Of a stretch of DNA of 5,719 nt, positions 1 through 5,719 are shown piece after piece (the stretch's first letter is position 1; each line of letters begins with the position of its first letter). The notes under the pieces are model-generated. The model was not told the DNA's origin, searched no databases, and saw nothing but the letters and a program-made list of their open reading frames with translations. Both the position numbers and the translations under genes were made by a program. Source of the DNA: an uncultured Oscillospiraceae bacterium (GTDB lineage: Bacteria > Bacillota > Clostridia > Oscillospirales > Acutalibacteraceae); assembly GCA_900549675.1 (NCBI GenBank), contig URPG01000144.1:1-5719 (forward strand), written 5' to 3'.

Positions 1-1195
1 CGTAGCGCTCTTCACGCTGGCTGCCGCCTACGATTTCACCGATTCCGGCTACTAAAAGGTCAACAGCAGCAACGGTTTTACCGTCATCGTTTTGCCGCAT
101 ATAGAAGGCTTTGATTTCTTTGGGATAATCCGTGACAAAAACAGGCTTTTTAAAATGCTGCTCTGTCAAGTATTTTTCATGTTCGGTTTGTAAATCTGTA
201 CCCCATTCCACCTTGAATTCAAAATTATCGTTGTTTTTCTTGAGGATTTCAACCGCATCTGTATACGAAACTCTGGCAAAATCAGAATTTACGACGTGGT
301 TTAAGCGATTTAACAGACCTTTGTCCACAAAAGTATTGCAGAATTCCAAGTCTTGCGGACAGGTTTCCATGACATATTGAATGACAAATTTTATCATGCC
401 TTGAATTAATTCGATATTGTCATCCAAATCTGCAAAGGCAAATTCAGGCTCCACCATCCAAAATTCAGCTGCGTGACGTTGTGTATAAGATTTCTCAGCT
501 CTGAAAGTAGGCCCGAAAGTGTAGACCTTTGAGAAGGCCATGGCCATACATTCTGCCTCAAGCTGACCGGTTACCGTTAAAGAAGTTTGCTTTTGAAAAA
601 AATCTTGGCGATAATCAACTTCACCGGTTTCCGTTTTGGGGACATTTTCTAAATCTAAAGTGGTGATTTTGAACATTTCACCGGCACCCTCGCCGTCACT
701 GGCGGTAATTAAAGGGGTGTGTGCATAAATAAATCCTCTTTCTTGAAAGAATTTATGAATTCCGAAAGCGGCCGCAGAGCGTACGCGAAAAGCTGCATTG
801 AATAAATTAGTTCTAGGGCGCAGGTGGGCAATGGTACGCAGATATTCAACGCTGTGTCTTTTTTTCTGTAGAGGATAGTCGGGAGAAGAAGCACCTGCCA
901 CCTCAATTTCTTGTGCATGAATTTCAAAGGGCTGTTTTGCGTTAGGGGTTTCAATAAATTTTCCGGTAATAATAAGAGAAGCACCTACGTTTTGGGAAGC
1001 AATTTCTTTAAAGTTATTTATATTGGATTCCTCAAACACGACCTGAACACTTTTAAAACAGGTTCCGTCATGCAAATCGATAAAGCCAAGAGTTTTAGAA
1101 TCACGAATCGACCTTGCCCAGCCGCAAACTTGAATCGTTTGGTCAGCAAAAGCAGAGGGATTTTGATAGAGTGCGGTTACCTCTGTTCTTTTCAT
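1..1195 (-). CDS. asnS: Asparaginyl-tRNA synthetase, C-terminus cut by the window edge
   Basis: This cytoplasmic class IIb aminoacyl-tRNA synthetase joins asparagine to tRNA-Asn using ATP. The frame is open from the ATG at 1195-1193 to the window edge, giving 398 codons. The family is usually about 460-470 residues, so roughly 65 are missing, including class II motif 3. Residues 1-105 or so look like the OB-fold anticodon-binding domain (CGWARSIRDSK at 24-34). The catalytic core follows: the YPLQKKRHS linker (107-115), LRPRTN (125-130), motif 1 around 134-162, GEGAGEMF (168-175), LTVTGQLEAE (205-214) and motif 2 at 231-246 (FRAE then RHAAEFW, with Arg232, Glu234, His241 and Glu244). GIGEIVGGSQREER (384-397) is also typical. 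The wording fits AsnRS rather than AspRS. The start is supported by the match of the N-terminus to the family and by an in-frame TGA four codons upstream. The motif 2 loop reads KSYTQ where many homologues have NSNTS. It is transcribed divergently from valS. Confidence 0.96.
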   Translation of the reverse strand, partial: MKRTEVTALYQNPSAFADQTIQVCGWARSIRDSKTLGFIDLHDGTCFKSVQVVFEESNINNFKEIASQNVGASLIITGKFIETPNAKQPFEIHAQEIEVAGASSPDYPLQKKRHSVEYLRTIAHLRPRTNLFNAAFRVRSAAAFGIHKFFQERGFIYAHTPLITASDGEGAGEMFKITTLDLENVPKTETGEVDYRQDFFQKQTSLTVTGQLEAECMAMAFSKVYTFGPTFRAEKSYTQRHAAEFWMVEPEFAFADLDDNIELIQGMIKFVIQYVMETCPQDLEFCNTFVDKGLLNRLNHVVNSDFARVSYTDAVEILKKNNDNFEFKVEWGTDLQTEHEKYLTEQHFKKPVFVTDYPKEIKAFYMRQNDDGKTVAAVDLLVAGIGEIVGGSQREERY

Positions 1196-1206
1196 AGTTG
1201 CTTGTC

Positions 1207-1229
1207 ACGGCATAGTTGCCGTTGCCTCC
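1207..1229 (-). promoter_or_regulatory. asnS Shine-Dalgarno with an intervening hairpin and two-codon decoy ORF
   Basis: Reading the minus strand, GGAGG (1229-1225) is the only good ribosome-binding sequence before asnS, but it ends 29 bases before the asnS ATG. Eleven bases after it comes another ATG (1213-1211) that reads ATG CCG TGA, in the same frame as asnS. That decoy ATG is partly inside a perfect 6-bp hairpin, ACGGCA-ACTA-TGCCGT (1222-1207). Folding the hairpin would hide the decoy and shorten the effective spacing to 13 bases. GCAACTATG occurs twice, 18 bases apart (1219-1211 and 1201-1193), which suggests a small duplication of the start region. The sequence elements are seen directly; the hairpin-bridging role is inference. 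Confidence 0.5.
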
Positions 1230-1254
1230 AATCTTTAATATATGTCATTCTAAT

Positions 1255-1283
1255 ATCATACTCATTTTTTGTGATTTTTTCAA
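1255..1283 (-). promoter_or_regulatory. Sigma-A-type promoter for asnS
   Basis: On the minus strand, TTGAAA (1283-1278) is followed by a 17-base spacer and TATGAT (1260-1255). Each box differs from the TTGACA/TATAAT consensus at one position, and the spacing is ideal. Transcription would start near 1248, giving a leader of about 50 bases, too short for a T-box riboswitch. Confidence 0.75.
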
Positions 1284-1350
1284 GAGTAACATTTAATTTT
1301 AACCCCTCTTTTATCTTTTATCAGAATAATAGACTCTTTTTGTGATTTTT
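1266..1350. repeat. 14-base direct repeat between the divergent promoters
   Basis: TTTTTGTGATTTTT occurs at 1266-1279 and again at 1337-1350, 71 bases apart, and a loosely similar ACTC stretch precedes each copy. The first copy lies in the spacer and -35 edge of the asnS promoter; the second lies about 24 bases upstream of the valS -35 box. It could be a duplicated protein-binding site, but T-rich intergenic DNA makes chance similarity quite possible. Apart from this repeat, I see nothing recognisable between 1284 and 1373. Confidence 0.35.
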
Positions 1351-1373
1351 ATGGCAGATTCTTTGAAAAATCA

Positions 1374-1402
1374 TTGACAAATGAGGTTAAAAATGAAATA
1401 AT
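1374..1402 (+). promoter_or_regulatory. Sigma-A-type promoter for valS
   Basis: TTGACA (1374-1379) is a perfect -35 box, followed by a 17-base spacer and AATAAT (1397-1402), which matches TATAAT at five of six positions. Transcription would start near 1409, leaving a leader of about 45 bases before the valS start. The better-looking TATAAT at 1435-1440 is too close to the start codon and has no -35 partner. Confidence 0.75.
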
Positions 1403-1424
1403 TATTGTTTAGAAAGATACGCTG

Positions 1425-1438
1425 TGCAAACGTTTATA
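1425..1438. promoter_or_regulatory. Possible cre-like (LacI/CcpA-family) operator in the valS leader
   Basis: TGCAAACGTTTATA contains the perfect palindrome AAACGTTT with a central CG, as in LacI-family operators. It fits the loose cre pattern TGNAANCGNNNNCA at all but one fixed position (T for C near the end), but misses more positions of stricter consensus versions. It lies between the predicted transcription start and the ribosome-binding site, where a bound repressor would block elongation. A single short match may be chance. Confidence 0.25.
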
Positions 1439-1442
1439 ATAT

Positions 1443-1448
1443 GGAGGG
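1443..1448 (+). promoter_or_regulatory. valS ribosome-binding site that fixes the TTG start
   Basis: GGAGGG ends six bases before the TTG at 1455-1457, an ideal spacing. This decides the start, because no in-frame ATG lies nearby and the protein from TTG begins like other ValRS proteins. The ATG at 1441 overlaps the Shine-Dalgarno itself and opens only a five-codon frame that ends at TGA 1456-1458. Confidence 0.85.
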
Positions 1449-1454
1449 AAACTA

Positions 1455-4085
1455 TTGAACACGGAACTTGCCAAGGCCTATGAGCCTCAAGAGGTGGAAA
1501 ACAGAATATATGATTTTTGGATGAAGGGCGGATATTTTCATGCGGAAGTGGATGAAAATAAAAAGCCTTATTCGATTGTGATTCCGCCGCCCAATATCAC
1601 AGGTCAATTGCATTTAGGACATGCTTATGACGAAACCGTGCAGGACATTTTGACACGTTGGAAAAGAATGCAGGGCTATTCTGCTCTTTGGCTGCCCGGA
1701 ACAGACCATGCTTCTATTGCAACTGAGGCTAAAATTGTAGAGGCTATGCGTGCTGAAGGGATTACCAAGGAAGAAATCGGGCGTGATAAGTTTTTAGAAC
1801 GTGCTTGGGAATGGAAAGAAAAGTACGGCGGCAGGATTGTCGAACAATTAAAGCTTTTAGGTTCTTCCTGCGACTGGGAAAGACTTCGTTTTACTATGGA
1901 TGAAGGCTGCAGTGAGGCAGTGCGCCATGTGTTTGTCAAGCTTTATCAAGAAGGCAAAATTTATCGCGGAGAGAGAATCATCAACTGGTGTCCCAGTTGT
2001 AAAACGGCCATTTCGGATGCTGAGGTTGATTTTGAAGAAAAAGAGGGTTCTTTCTGGCATCTGCGGTATCCACTGGCAGACGGCAGCGGTTTTATTGAAC
2101 TCGCAACCACAAGACCCGAAACCATGCTGGGTGATACTGCCGTGGCGGTTCATCCGGAAGACGAACGTTATAAACATTTGGTGGGTAAGAATGTAATTCT
2201 TCCTTTGGTGAATAAAGAAATTCCAATTGTAGCCGATGAATATGTTGAAATGGACTTTGGAACAGGCGTGGTAAAAATCACACCGGCTCATGACCCCAAC
2301 GACTTTGAAGTGGGTAAACGTCATAATTTACCCGTTATTAACGTGATGACAGAAACGGCGGTCATCAACGAAAATGGCGGAAAATATCAAGGTCTTTCCG
2401 CTATGGAAGCGAGAAAACAGATTGTACAGGATTTAGATGACGCAGGATTTTTAATTAAAATTGAACCCATTAAGCATAATGTAGGCACTTGCAGCCGCTG
2501 CAAATCCGTTATTGAGCCCAGAGTATCGACACAATGGTTTATGAAAATGGAAGAACTGGCTAAGCCTGCTATTGATGTCATCCGCAACAAAGAGATTGAG
2601 TTTATTCCCGAAAGAATGGAAAAAATTTATTATAACTGGATGGAAAATATCAAAGATTGGTGCATTTCCCGCCAGTTGTGGTGGGGACATCGTATTCCGG
2701 CTTGGTATTGCGAAGAATGTGGTGAGATAGTTGTTTCAGAGGATAACCATGTGGAAAAATGTCCTAAGTGCGGCAGTACGCATCTTCATCAGGATGAAGA
2801 TACACTGGATACATGGTTTTCGTCGGCTTTATGGCCTTTCTCAACGCTTGGCTGGCCGAAAAAAACAAAAGAACTGGAATATTTTTATCCGACCAACACT
2901 TTGGTCACCGGTTATGATATTATCTTTTTCTGGGTTGCCCGCATGATTTTTTCCGGCTTAGAGCATATGAAAGAAATTCCATTTCAAACGGTCATGTTCC
3001 ATGGACTCATTCGTGACGCACAAGGCCGCAAGATGAGTAAATCATTGGGTAACGGTATTGACCCTGTCGATGTCATAGACCGCTATGGTGCGGATGCCTT
3101 GCGTTTGACCTTAATTACGGGCAACAGTCCCGGCAATGACATGCGCTATCGAGAAGAAAAAGTGGAAGCAAACCGGAATTTCGCAAATAAGATTTGGAAT
3201 GCCGCCCGCTTTATTCATATGAATATTGACGGCAGAGAAATCTCCTGTCATCTGCCTGATATGCTTACTTTAGAAGACAAATGGATTCTTCATCGTTTTA
3301 ATGCAGTTACGAAAGAGATGACGGAGAATATGGACAAGTTTGAGCTTGGTATTGCCGCTGCAAAACTGTATGATTTTGTTTGGGATGAATTTTGTGATTG
3401 GTATATTGAGCTTGCTAAAATTCGCATGAACGGAGAAGATGAAAAAATTGCGCAGAATACCCGTCATGTACTGACATGGGTCATGAGCCATATCTTAAAA
3501 CTTCTTCATCCTTTTATGCCATTTATCACAGAAGAAATTTGGCAAAGTCTGCCGCATGAGGGAGAGGCGCTGATTGTAGCAGAGTGGCCTGTCTACGACG
3601 AAAAACTCAATTTTGCCGCTGAAGCATTGGATATGACAAAAGTAATGGAATTGATTACGGCTGTACGTACCAGAAGAAGCGAAATGAACGTGCCTCCATT
3701 TAAAAAAGCAAGCTTGCTGATTGAAACTGCGGAAACAGAAGTCTTTGAACTGCTTAGAGATTCTATTGCACGTTTGGCTTATTGCAGTGAAGTTGTCGTC
3801 AGCGAAAAAGCGGAACCGTCTGAAGGGGCTGTTACGGTTGTCACGAATGCCTGCAAGGGCTATCTGCCCATGGATGAACTAGTGGATAAACAGGCGGAAA
3901 TTGCAAGACTTACAAAAGAATTAGATTCGGCACAAAAGCAAATGGCTACAGTTAATGCAAAGCTGAATAATGAAACCTTTATGTCGAAAGCACCGCAGAA
4001 CGTGGTAGATGGTGTAAGGCAAAACGGCAAAAAGTTGACAGAAAAAATCAGAATGATAGAAGAATCGCTGAAATCTTTTCAGTAG
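1455..4085 (+). CDS. valS: Valyl-tRNA synthetase, complete
   Basis: This class Ia synthetase charges tRNA-Val with valine in the cytoplasm and hydrolyses wrongly attached threonine. The 876 residues match the usual bacterial length (about 880). Visible parts, in order: the HIGH motif as HLGH (53-56) after PPPNITG; the CP1 editing domain with TTRPETMLGDTAV (218-230) and DFGTGVVKITPAHDPND (267-283); WCISRQLWWGHRIPAW (402-417); TWFSSALWPFSTLGWP (453-468); TGYDIIFFWVARM (485-497); KMSKS (526-530); the anticodon-binding helical domain with DWYIELAK (648-655) and HPFMPFITEEIW (685-696); and a C-terminal coiled-coil tRNA arm (about 804-873). Four CxxC pairs (C179/182, C346/349, C419/422, C436/439) suggest two zinc sites, as in the zinc-containing ValRS type. 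The wording around 82-195 is clostridial. It starts with TTG, has its own promoter, and ends just before a terminator. No frameshift is seen. Confidence 0.98.
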   Translation: MNTELAKAYEPQEVENRIYDFWMKGGYFHAEVDENKKPYSIVIPPPNITGQLHLGHAYDETVQDILTRWKRMQGYSALWLPGTDHASIATEAKIVEAMRAEGITKEEIGRDKFLERAWEWKEKYGGRIVEQLKLLGSSCDWERLRFTMDEGCSEAVRHVFVKLYQEGKIYRGERIINWCPSCKTAISDAEVDFEEKEGSFWHLRYPLADGSGFIELATTRPETMLGDTAVAVHPEDERYKHLVGKNVILPLVNKEIPIVADEYVEMDFGTGVVKITPAHDPNDFEVGKRHNLPVINVMTETAVINENGGKYQGLSAMEARKQIVQDLDDAGFLIKIEPIKHNVGTCSRCKSVIEPRVSTQWFMKMEELAKPAIDVIRNKEIEFIPERMEKIYYNWMENIKDWCISRQLWWGHRIPAWYCEECGEIVVSEDNHVEKCPKCGSTHLHQDEDTLDTWFSSALWPFSTLGWPKKTKELEYFYPTNTLVTGYDIIFFWVARMIFSGLEHMKEIPFQTVMFHGLIRDAQGRKMSKSLGNGIDPVDVIDRYGADALRLTLITGNSPGNDMRYREEKVEANRNFANKIWNAARFIHMNIDGREISCHLPDMLTLEDKWILHRFNAVTKEMTENMDKFELGIAAAKLYDFVWDEFCDWYIELAKIRMNGEDEKIAQNTRHVLTWVMSHILKLLHPFMPFITEEIWQSLPHEGEALIVAEWPVYDEKLNFAAEALDMTKVMELITAVRTRRSEMNVPPFKKASLLIETAETEVFELLRDSIARLAYCSEVVVSEKAEPSEGAVTVVTNACKGYLPMDELVDKQAEIARLTKELDSAQKQMATVNAKLNNETFMSKAPQNVVDGVRQNGKKLTEKIRMIEESLKSFQ

Positions 4086-4087
4086 AA

Positions 4088-4121
4088 AAAAGGTCGCTGG
4101 AAAAACCAGTGACCTTTTCTT
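4088..4121 (+). terminator. Rho-independent terminator after valS
   Basis: Three bases after the TAG stop, AAAAGGTCGCTGG (4088-4100) pairs with CCAGTGACCTTTT (4106-4118) across an AAAAA loop. This gives a 13-bp stem with one G-U pair, followed by the U-rich TTTTCTT. It should end most valS transcripts before folC. Confidence 0.92.
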
Positions 4122-4155
4122 AATTCTATATAAGCTTTAATTTTTGATTATTATA

Positions 4156-4161
4156 AGAGGA
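4156..4161 (+). promoter_or_regulatory. folC ribosome-binding site
   Basis: AGAGGA lies ten bases before the ATG at 4172, a slightly long but workable spacing, and supports that start. I could not find a convincing promoter in the 50 bases between the valS terminator and folC. AT-rich boxes such as TATATA (4127-4132) have no -35 partner. folC may use a weak promoter here or depend on terminator read-through. Confidence 0.7.
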
Positions 4162-4171
4162 AGATTATAGT

Positions 4172-5461
4172 ATGACATATGAACAAGCCAGAGATTTTAT
4201 TGCACAACAAATTAGAGCAGGGAAAGAACCTGCCTTGGGCAGAATTCAAAAACTTATGAAAGCACTTGGTAATCCACAGGAAAAATTAAAAGTTGTGCAT
4301 GTGGGCGGCACAAACGGGAAGGGCACGACTTGCACATTAATCGCCGCCGCTTTGCAGGAAAGCGGTCTGAAAGTCGGGCTGTATACGTCGCCGTTTGTGG
4401 TGGATTTCAGAGAACGTTTCCAAATCAATCGAGAGATGATTTCAGAAGAAGAATTAGCTGATTTAGTAGAAAAAATTGCACCGATTGTAGAATCTATGAG
4501 AGAAAACGGAGATACAATCGGTCAGTTTGAATTGATTACAGCGGTTGCATTTTGTTGGTTCCTATCAAAAGATTGTGATGTAGTGGTGCTGGAAGTGGGG
4601 ATAGGCGGTCGTTTTGATGCGACCAATGTGATAGAAGAATCTCTGATATCTGTGATTACCTCAATTTCTAAGGACCATACAGAAATGCTGGGAGATTCTC
4701 TCCGTAAAATAGCTTTTGAAAAAGCGGGTATTGTCAAGCCGAATGGAAATTTGATTTTGTATCCTATTCAAGAATCGGAAGTTTTAGATGTGTTTTCAAA
4801 AAGCTGCCGTGAAAAAAATGCAAAGCTTTTTATACCCCAGCTAGAGGAATTAACCATTCAAACGGAGAAAATAGGAGGAACTTCTTTTCAATATAAAGAT
4901 TGTGAGCTGTTTACGCCATTTATGGGCAGACATCAGGTTTATAATGCTATAACGGCTTATGAAGTTTTATTATTTTTGTCGGCAAAAGGTTTTTCGGTAA
5001 CACAAGAGCACATAAAATCCGGCTTTGCAAAAGCAATGATTCCCGCAAGAATGGAAGTATTGTCAGAGTATCCATTGATTTTGCTGGATGGCGGGCACAA
5101 TATTGGATTTGCAAAAGTAATGGAAGAGGTTTTAGAATATTTGCCGAAGGAACAAAAATTTACAGCAATTTTTGGGATGATGAATAACAAGGACAGCCAA
5201 AAAACATTGTCTATTTTAGCGCCTTTGTTTGATAAAATGATTTTTACGGCGCCTCATATGGAACAAGCCGCCAGCCCTGTCTGCCTGCAAAAGGAAGCCC
5301 AAAAATGGTGTAAGAATTCCATTGCCTGTGAGAATCACAGGCAAGCGTTGAAAGAGGCTTTTAAAGATAGGAAAAAAGGCAACGCAATTGTGGTTTGCGG
5401 TTCTTTTTATTTGGCGGGAGATTTCAGAAATCTGATTTTAGAAGAATTAAACAAAATTTAA
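4172..5461 (+). CDS. folC: Folylpolyglutamate synthase / dihydrofolate synthase
   Basis: This Mur-ligase-family ATP-dependent enzyme adds glutamate to folates (FPGS), and in bifunctional members also to dihydropteroate to make dihydrofolate (DHFS). The 429 residues are the normal length. Visible motifs: the P-loop GGTNGKGT (45-52); YTSPFVVDFRERF (71-83), with Phe75 where many homologues have His; the magnesium-site region EVGIGGRFDATN (141-152); SISKDHTEMLGD (164-175) with His169; FEKAGIVKP (182-190), with Lys184 at the expected modified lysine; GRHQVYNA (252-259) and PARMEV (291-296), opening the C-terminal domain; DGGHN (306-310); FGMMNNKD (334-341); and GSFYLAGDFR (410-419). The usual DGAHNP is DGGHNI here. 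No other folate genes are in view, so sequence alone does not decide between a bifunctional enzyme and FPGS only. It follows valS by 86 bases, across a terminator. Confidence 0.95.
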   Translation: MTYEQARDFIAQQIRAGKEPALGRIQKLMKALGNPQEKLKVVHVGGTNGKGTTCTLIAAALQESGLKVGLYTSPFVVDFRERFQINREMISEEELADLVEKIAPIVESMRENGDTIGQFELITAVAFCWFLSKDCDVVVLEVGIGGRFDATNVIEESLISVITSISKDHTEMLGDSLRKIAFEKAGIVKPNGNLILYPIQESEVLDVFSKSCREKNAKLFIPQLEELTIQTEKIGGTSFQYKDCELFTPFMGRHQVYNAITAYEVLLFLSAKGFSVTQEHIKSGFAKAMIPARMEVLSEYPLILLDGGHNIGFAKVMEEVLEYLPKEQKFTAIFGMMNNKDSQKTLSILAPLFDKMIFTAPHMEQAASPVCLQKEAQKWCKNSIACENHRQALKEAFKDRKKGNAIVVCGSFYLAGDFRNLILEELNKI

Positions 5462-5475
5462 CCCGCCTGACAAGC

Positions 5476-5504
5476 TTCTGCAAAAAATGCAGGAATCTCT
5501 TTAT
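5476..5504 (+). terminator. Weak candidate terminator after folC
   Basis: TTCTGCA (5476-5482) can pair with TGCAGGA (5488-5494) around an AAAAA loop, giving seven pairs including one G-U. The following ATCTCTTTAT is only moderately U-rich. It starts 14 bases after the folC stop, a sensible place for a terminator, but the stem is short. Its 3' arm overlaps the candidate sigma-H -35 box. Confidence 0.35.
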
Positions 5505-5517
5505 ACAATAAGCATAA
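5489..5517 (+). promoter_or_regulatory. Candidate sigma-H promoter for spoIIAA
   Basis: GCAGGAATC (5489-5497) fits the sigma-H -35 pattern RNAGGAWWW at eight of nine positions. After an 11-base spacer, TAAGCATAA (5509-5517) fits the -10 pattern RNNGAATWW at seven of nine. spoIIA operons of Bacillus are known to be driven by sigma-H with Spo0A~P. A partial Spo0A box lies upstream at 5466-5473 (TTGTCAGG on the minus strand, six of eight positions of TTGTCRAA). The match was found by scanning near an expected target, so treat it as tentative. Confidence 0.4.
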
Positions 5518-5556
5518 GGTGTTGCATATAGCTGAAAAAACACCCACTGACTCAAG

Positions 5557-5562
5557 AAAGGA
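5557..5562 (+). promoter_or_regulatory. spoIIAA ribosome-binding site
   Basis: AAAGGA lies nine bases before the ATG at 5572, separated from it by an A-rich stretch, and supports this start. The separate Shine-Dalgarno and the 110-base gap from folC argue against translational coupling. Confidence 0.75.
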
Positions 5563-5571
5563 TGTAAAAAA

Positions 5572-5719
5572 ATGAGTGTACGCCTTTTATATAAAGAAGG
5601 AGTGTTAATCGCCAAAATAAGCGGCGAGGTTGATCATCATTCGGCAGTGGAGATTCGGGAAAGTATAGATGAAACCTCTCAAAAATTAAAACCTTACTGT
5701 TTAAAGATGGATTTTTCAG
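5572..5719 (+). CDS. spoIIAA: Anti-sigma F factor antagonist SpoIIAA, N-terminal part
   Basis: The first 49 codons are present and the gene runs off the right edge; the family is usually 105-120 residues. SpoIIAA is a STAS-domain protein. When unphosphorylated it binds the anti-sigma factor SpoIIAB and releases sigma-F in the forespore. What is visible is a short N-terminal strand pair, then SGEVDHHSA (17-25), closely matching the GELDHHTA signature of Bacillus SpoIIAA, a helix (about 25-38), and KMDFS (45-49), the strand that leads to the DSSG phosphorylation site just beyond the window. The DHH motif separates it from general RsbV-type antagonists, but a different STAS antagonist cannot be fully excluded from 49 residues. 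The family usually heads spoIIAA-spoIIAB-sigF, which is expected, but not seen, to the right. Confidence 0.85.
   Translation, partial: MSVRLLYKEGVLIAKISGEVDHHSAVEIRESIDETSQKLKPYCLKMDFS

Noticed and set aside
911..1345. Plus-strand open frame of 144 codons across the asnS start region
   Set aside because: It is antisense to a clear asnS frame, runs into the A/T-rich spacer, has no recognisable domain, and has no good ribosome-binding site.
1357..1372. Imperfect 16-base palindrome (GATTCTTTGAAAAATC) just upstream of the valS -35 box
   Set aside because: One arm pair is mismatched and the sequence is A/T-rich. It matches no operator I know, so chance is likely.
1435..1440. Perfect TATAAT as the -10 box for valS
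   Set aside because: There is no -35 box 16-18 bases upstream, and transcription would start on top of the Shine-Dalgarno. The TTGACA/AATAAT pair at 1374-1402 is better placed.
1857..2324. Minus-strand open frame of 155 codons inside valS
   Set aside because: It lies entirely antisense to the conserved catalytic and editing region of valS. Its composition looks like a shadow of that frame, with no motif of its own.
5518..5544. Inverted repeat GGTGTT...AACACC before spoIIAA
   Set aside because: The arms are only six bases with a 15-base loop and no U-tract, so it is neither a terminator nor a recognisable riboswitch.
5424..5615. Minus-strand open frame of 63 codons across the folC-spoIIAA junction
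   Set aside because: It overlaps the end of folC, the spacer and the start of spoIIAA antisense, with no recognisable product or supported start.

Overview
The window looks like ordinary core chromosome from a low-GC, endospore-forming Firmicute, most likely a member of the Clostridia. The proteins read as clostridial-type sequences. The clearest indicator is a gene running off the right edge whose product begins like SpoIIAA, the sporulation anti-anti-sigma factor. A narrower placement, for example near the Oscillospiraceae, is only an impression from the FolC and SpoIIAA wording.

Layout, left to right. Positions 1-1195 (minus strand) hold asparaginyl-tRNA synthetase (asnS), cut at its C-terminal end by the window edge. 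Positions 1196-1454 are a 259-base divergent control region. It carries a good sigma-A-type promoter for each direction, a 14-base direct repeat, a catabolite-operator-like palindrome near the valS start, and an unusual translation-initiation region in front of asnS. Positions 1455-4085 are a complete valyl-tRNA synthetase gene (valS) with a TTG start, followed by a strong intrinsic terminator. Positions 4172-5461 are a complete folC (folylpolyglutamate/dihydrofolate synthase). Positions 5462-5571 are a 110-base gap with a weak hairpin and a candidate sigma-H promoter. Positions 5572-5719 are the first 49 codons of spoIIAA.

Functionally, the two synthetases charge tRNA-Asn and tRNA-Val and are fired from back-to-back promoters. 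FolC supplies reduced, polyglutamylated folates, and spoIIAA presumably opens the spoIIA operon (anti-anti-sigma factor, anti-sigma factor, sigma-F). The terminator after valS and the separate signals before spoIIAA suggest independent units rather than one operon.

I found no mobile element, CRISPR array, tRNA or rRNA gene, and no sign of an undescribed multi-gene system. The most interesting points are regulatory. The asnS start lies 29 bases from its only good Shine-Dalgarno sequence, with a hairpin and an in-frame two-codon decoy ORF in between. There is also no T-box leader before valS.
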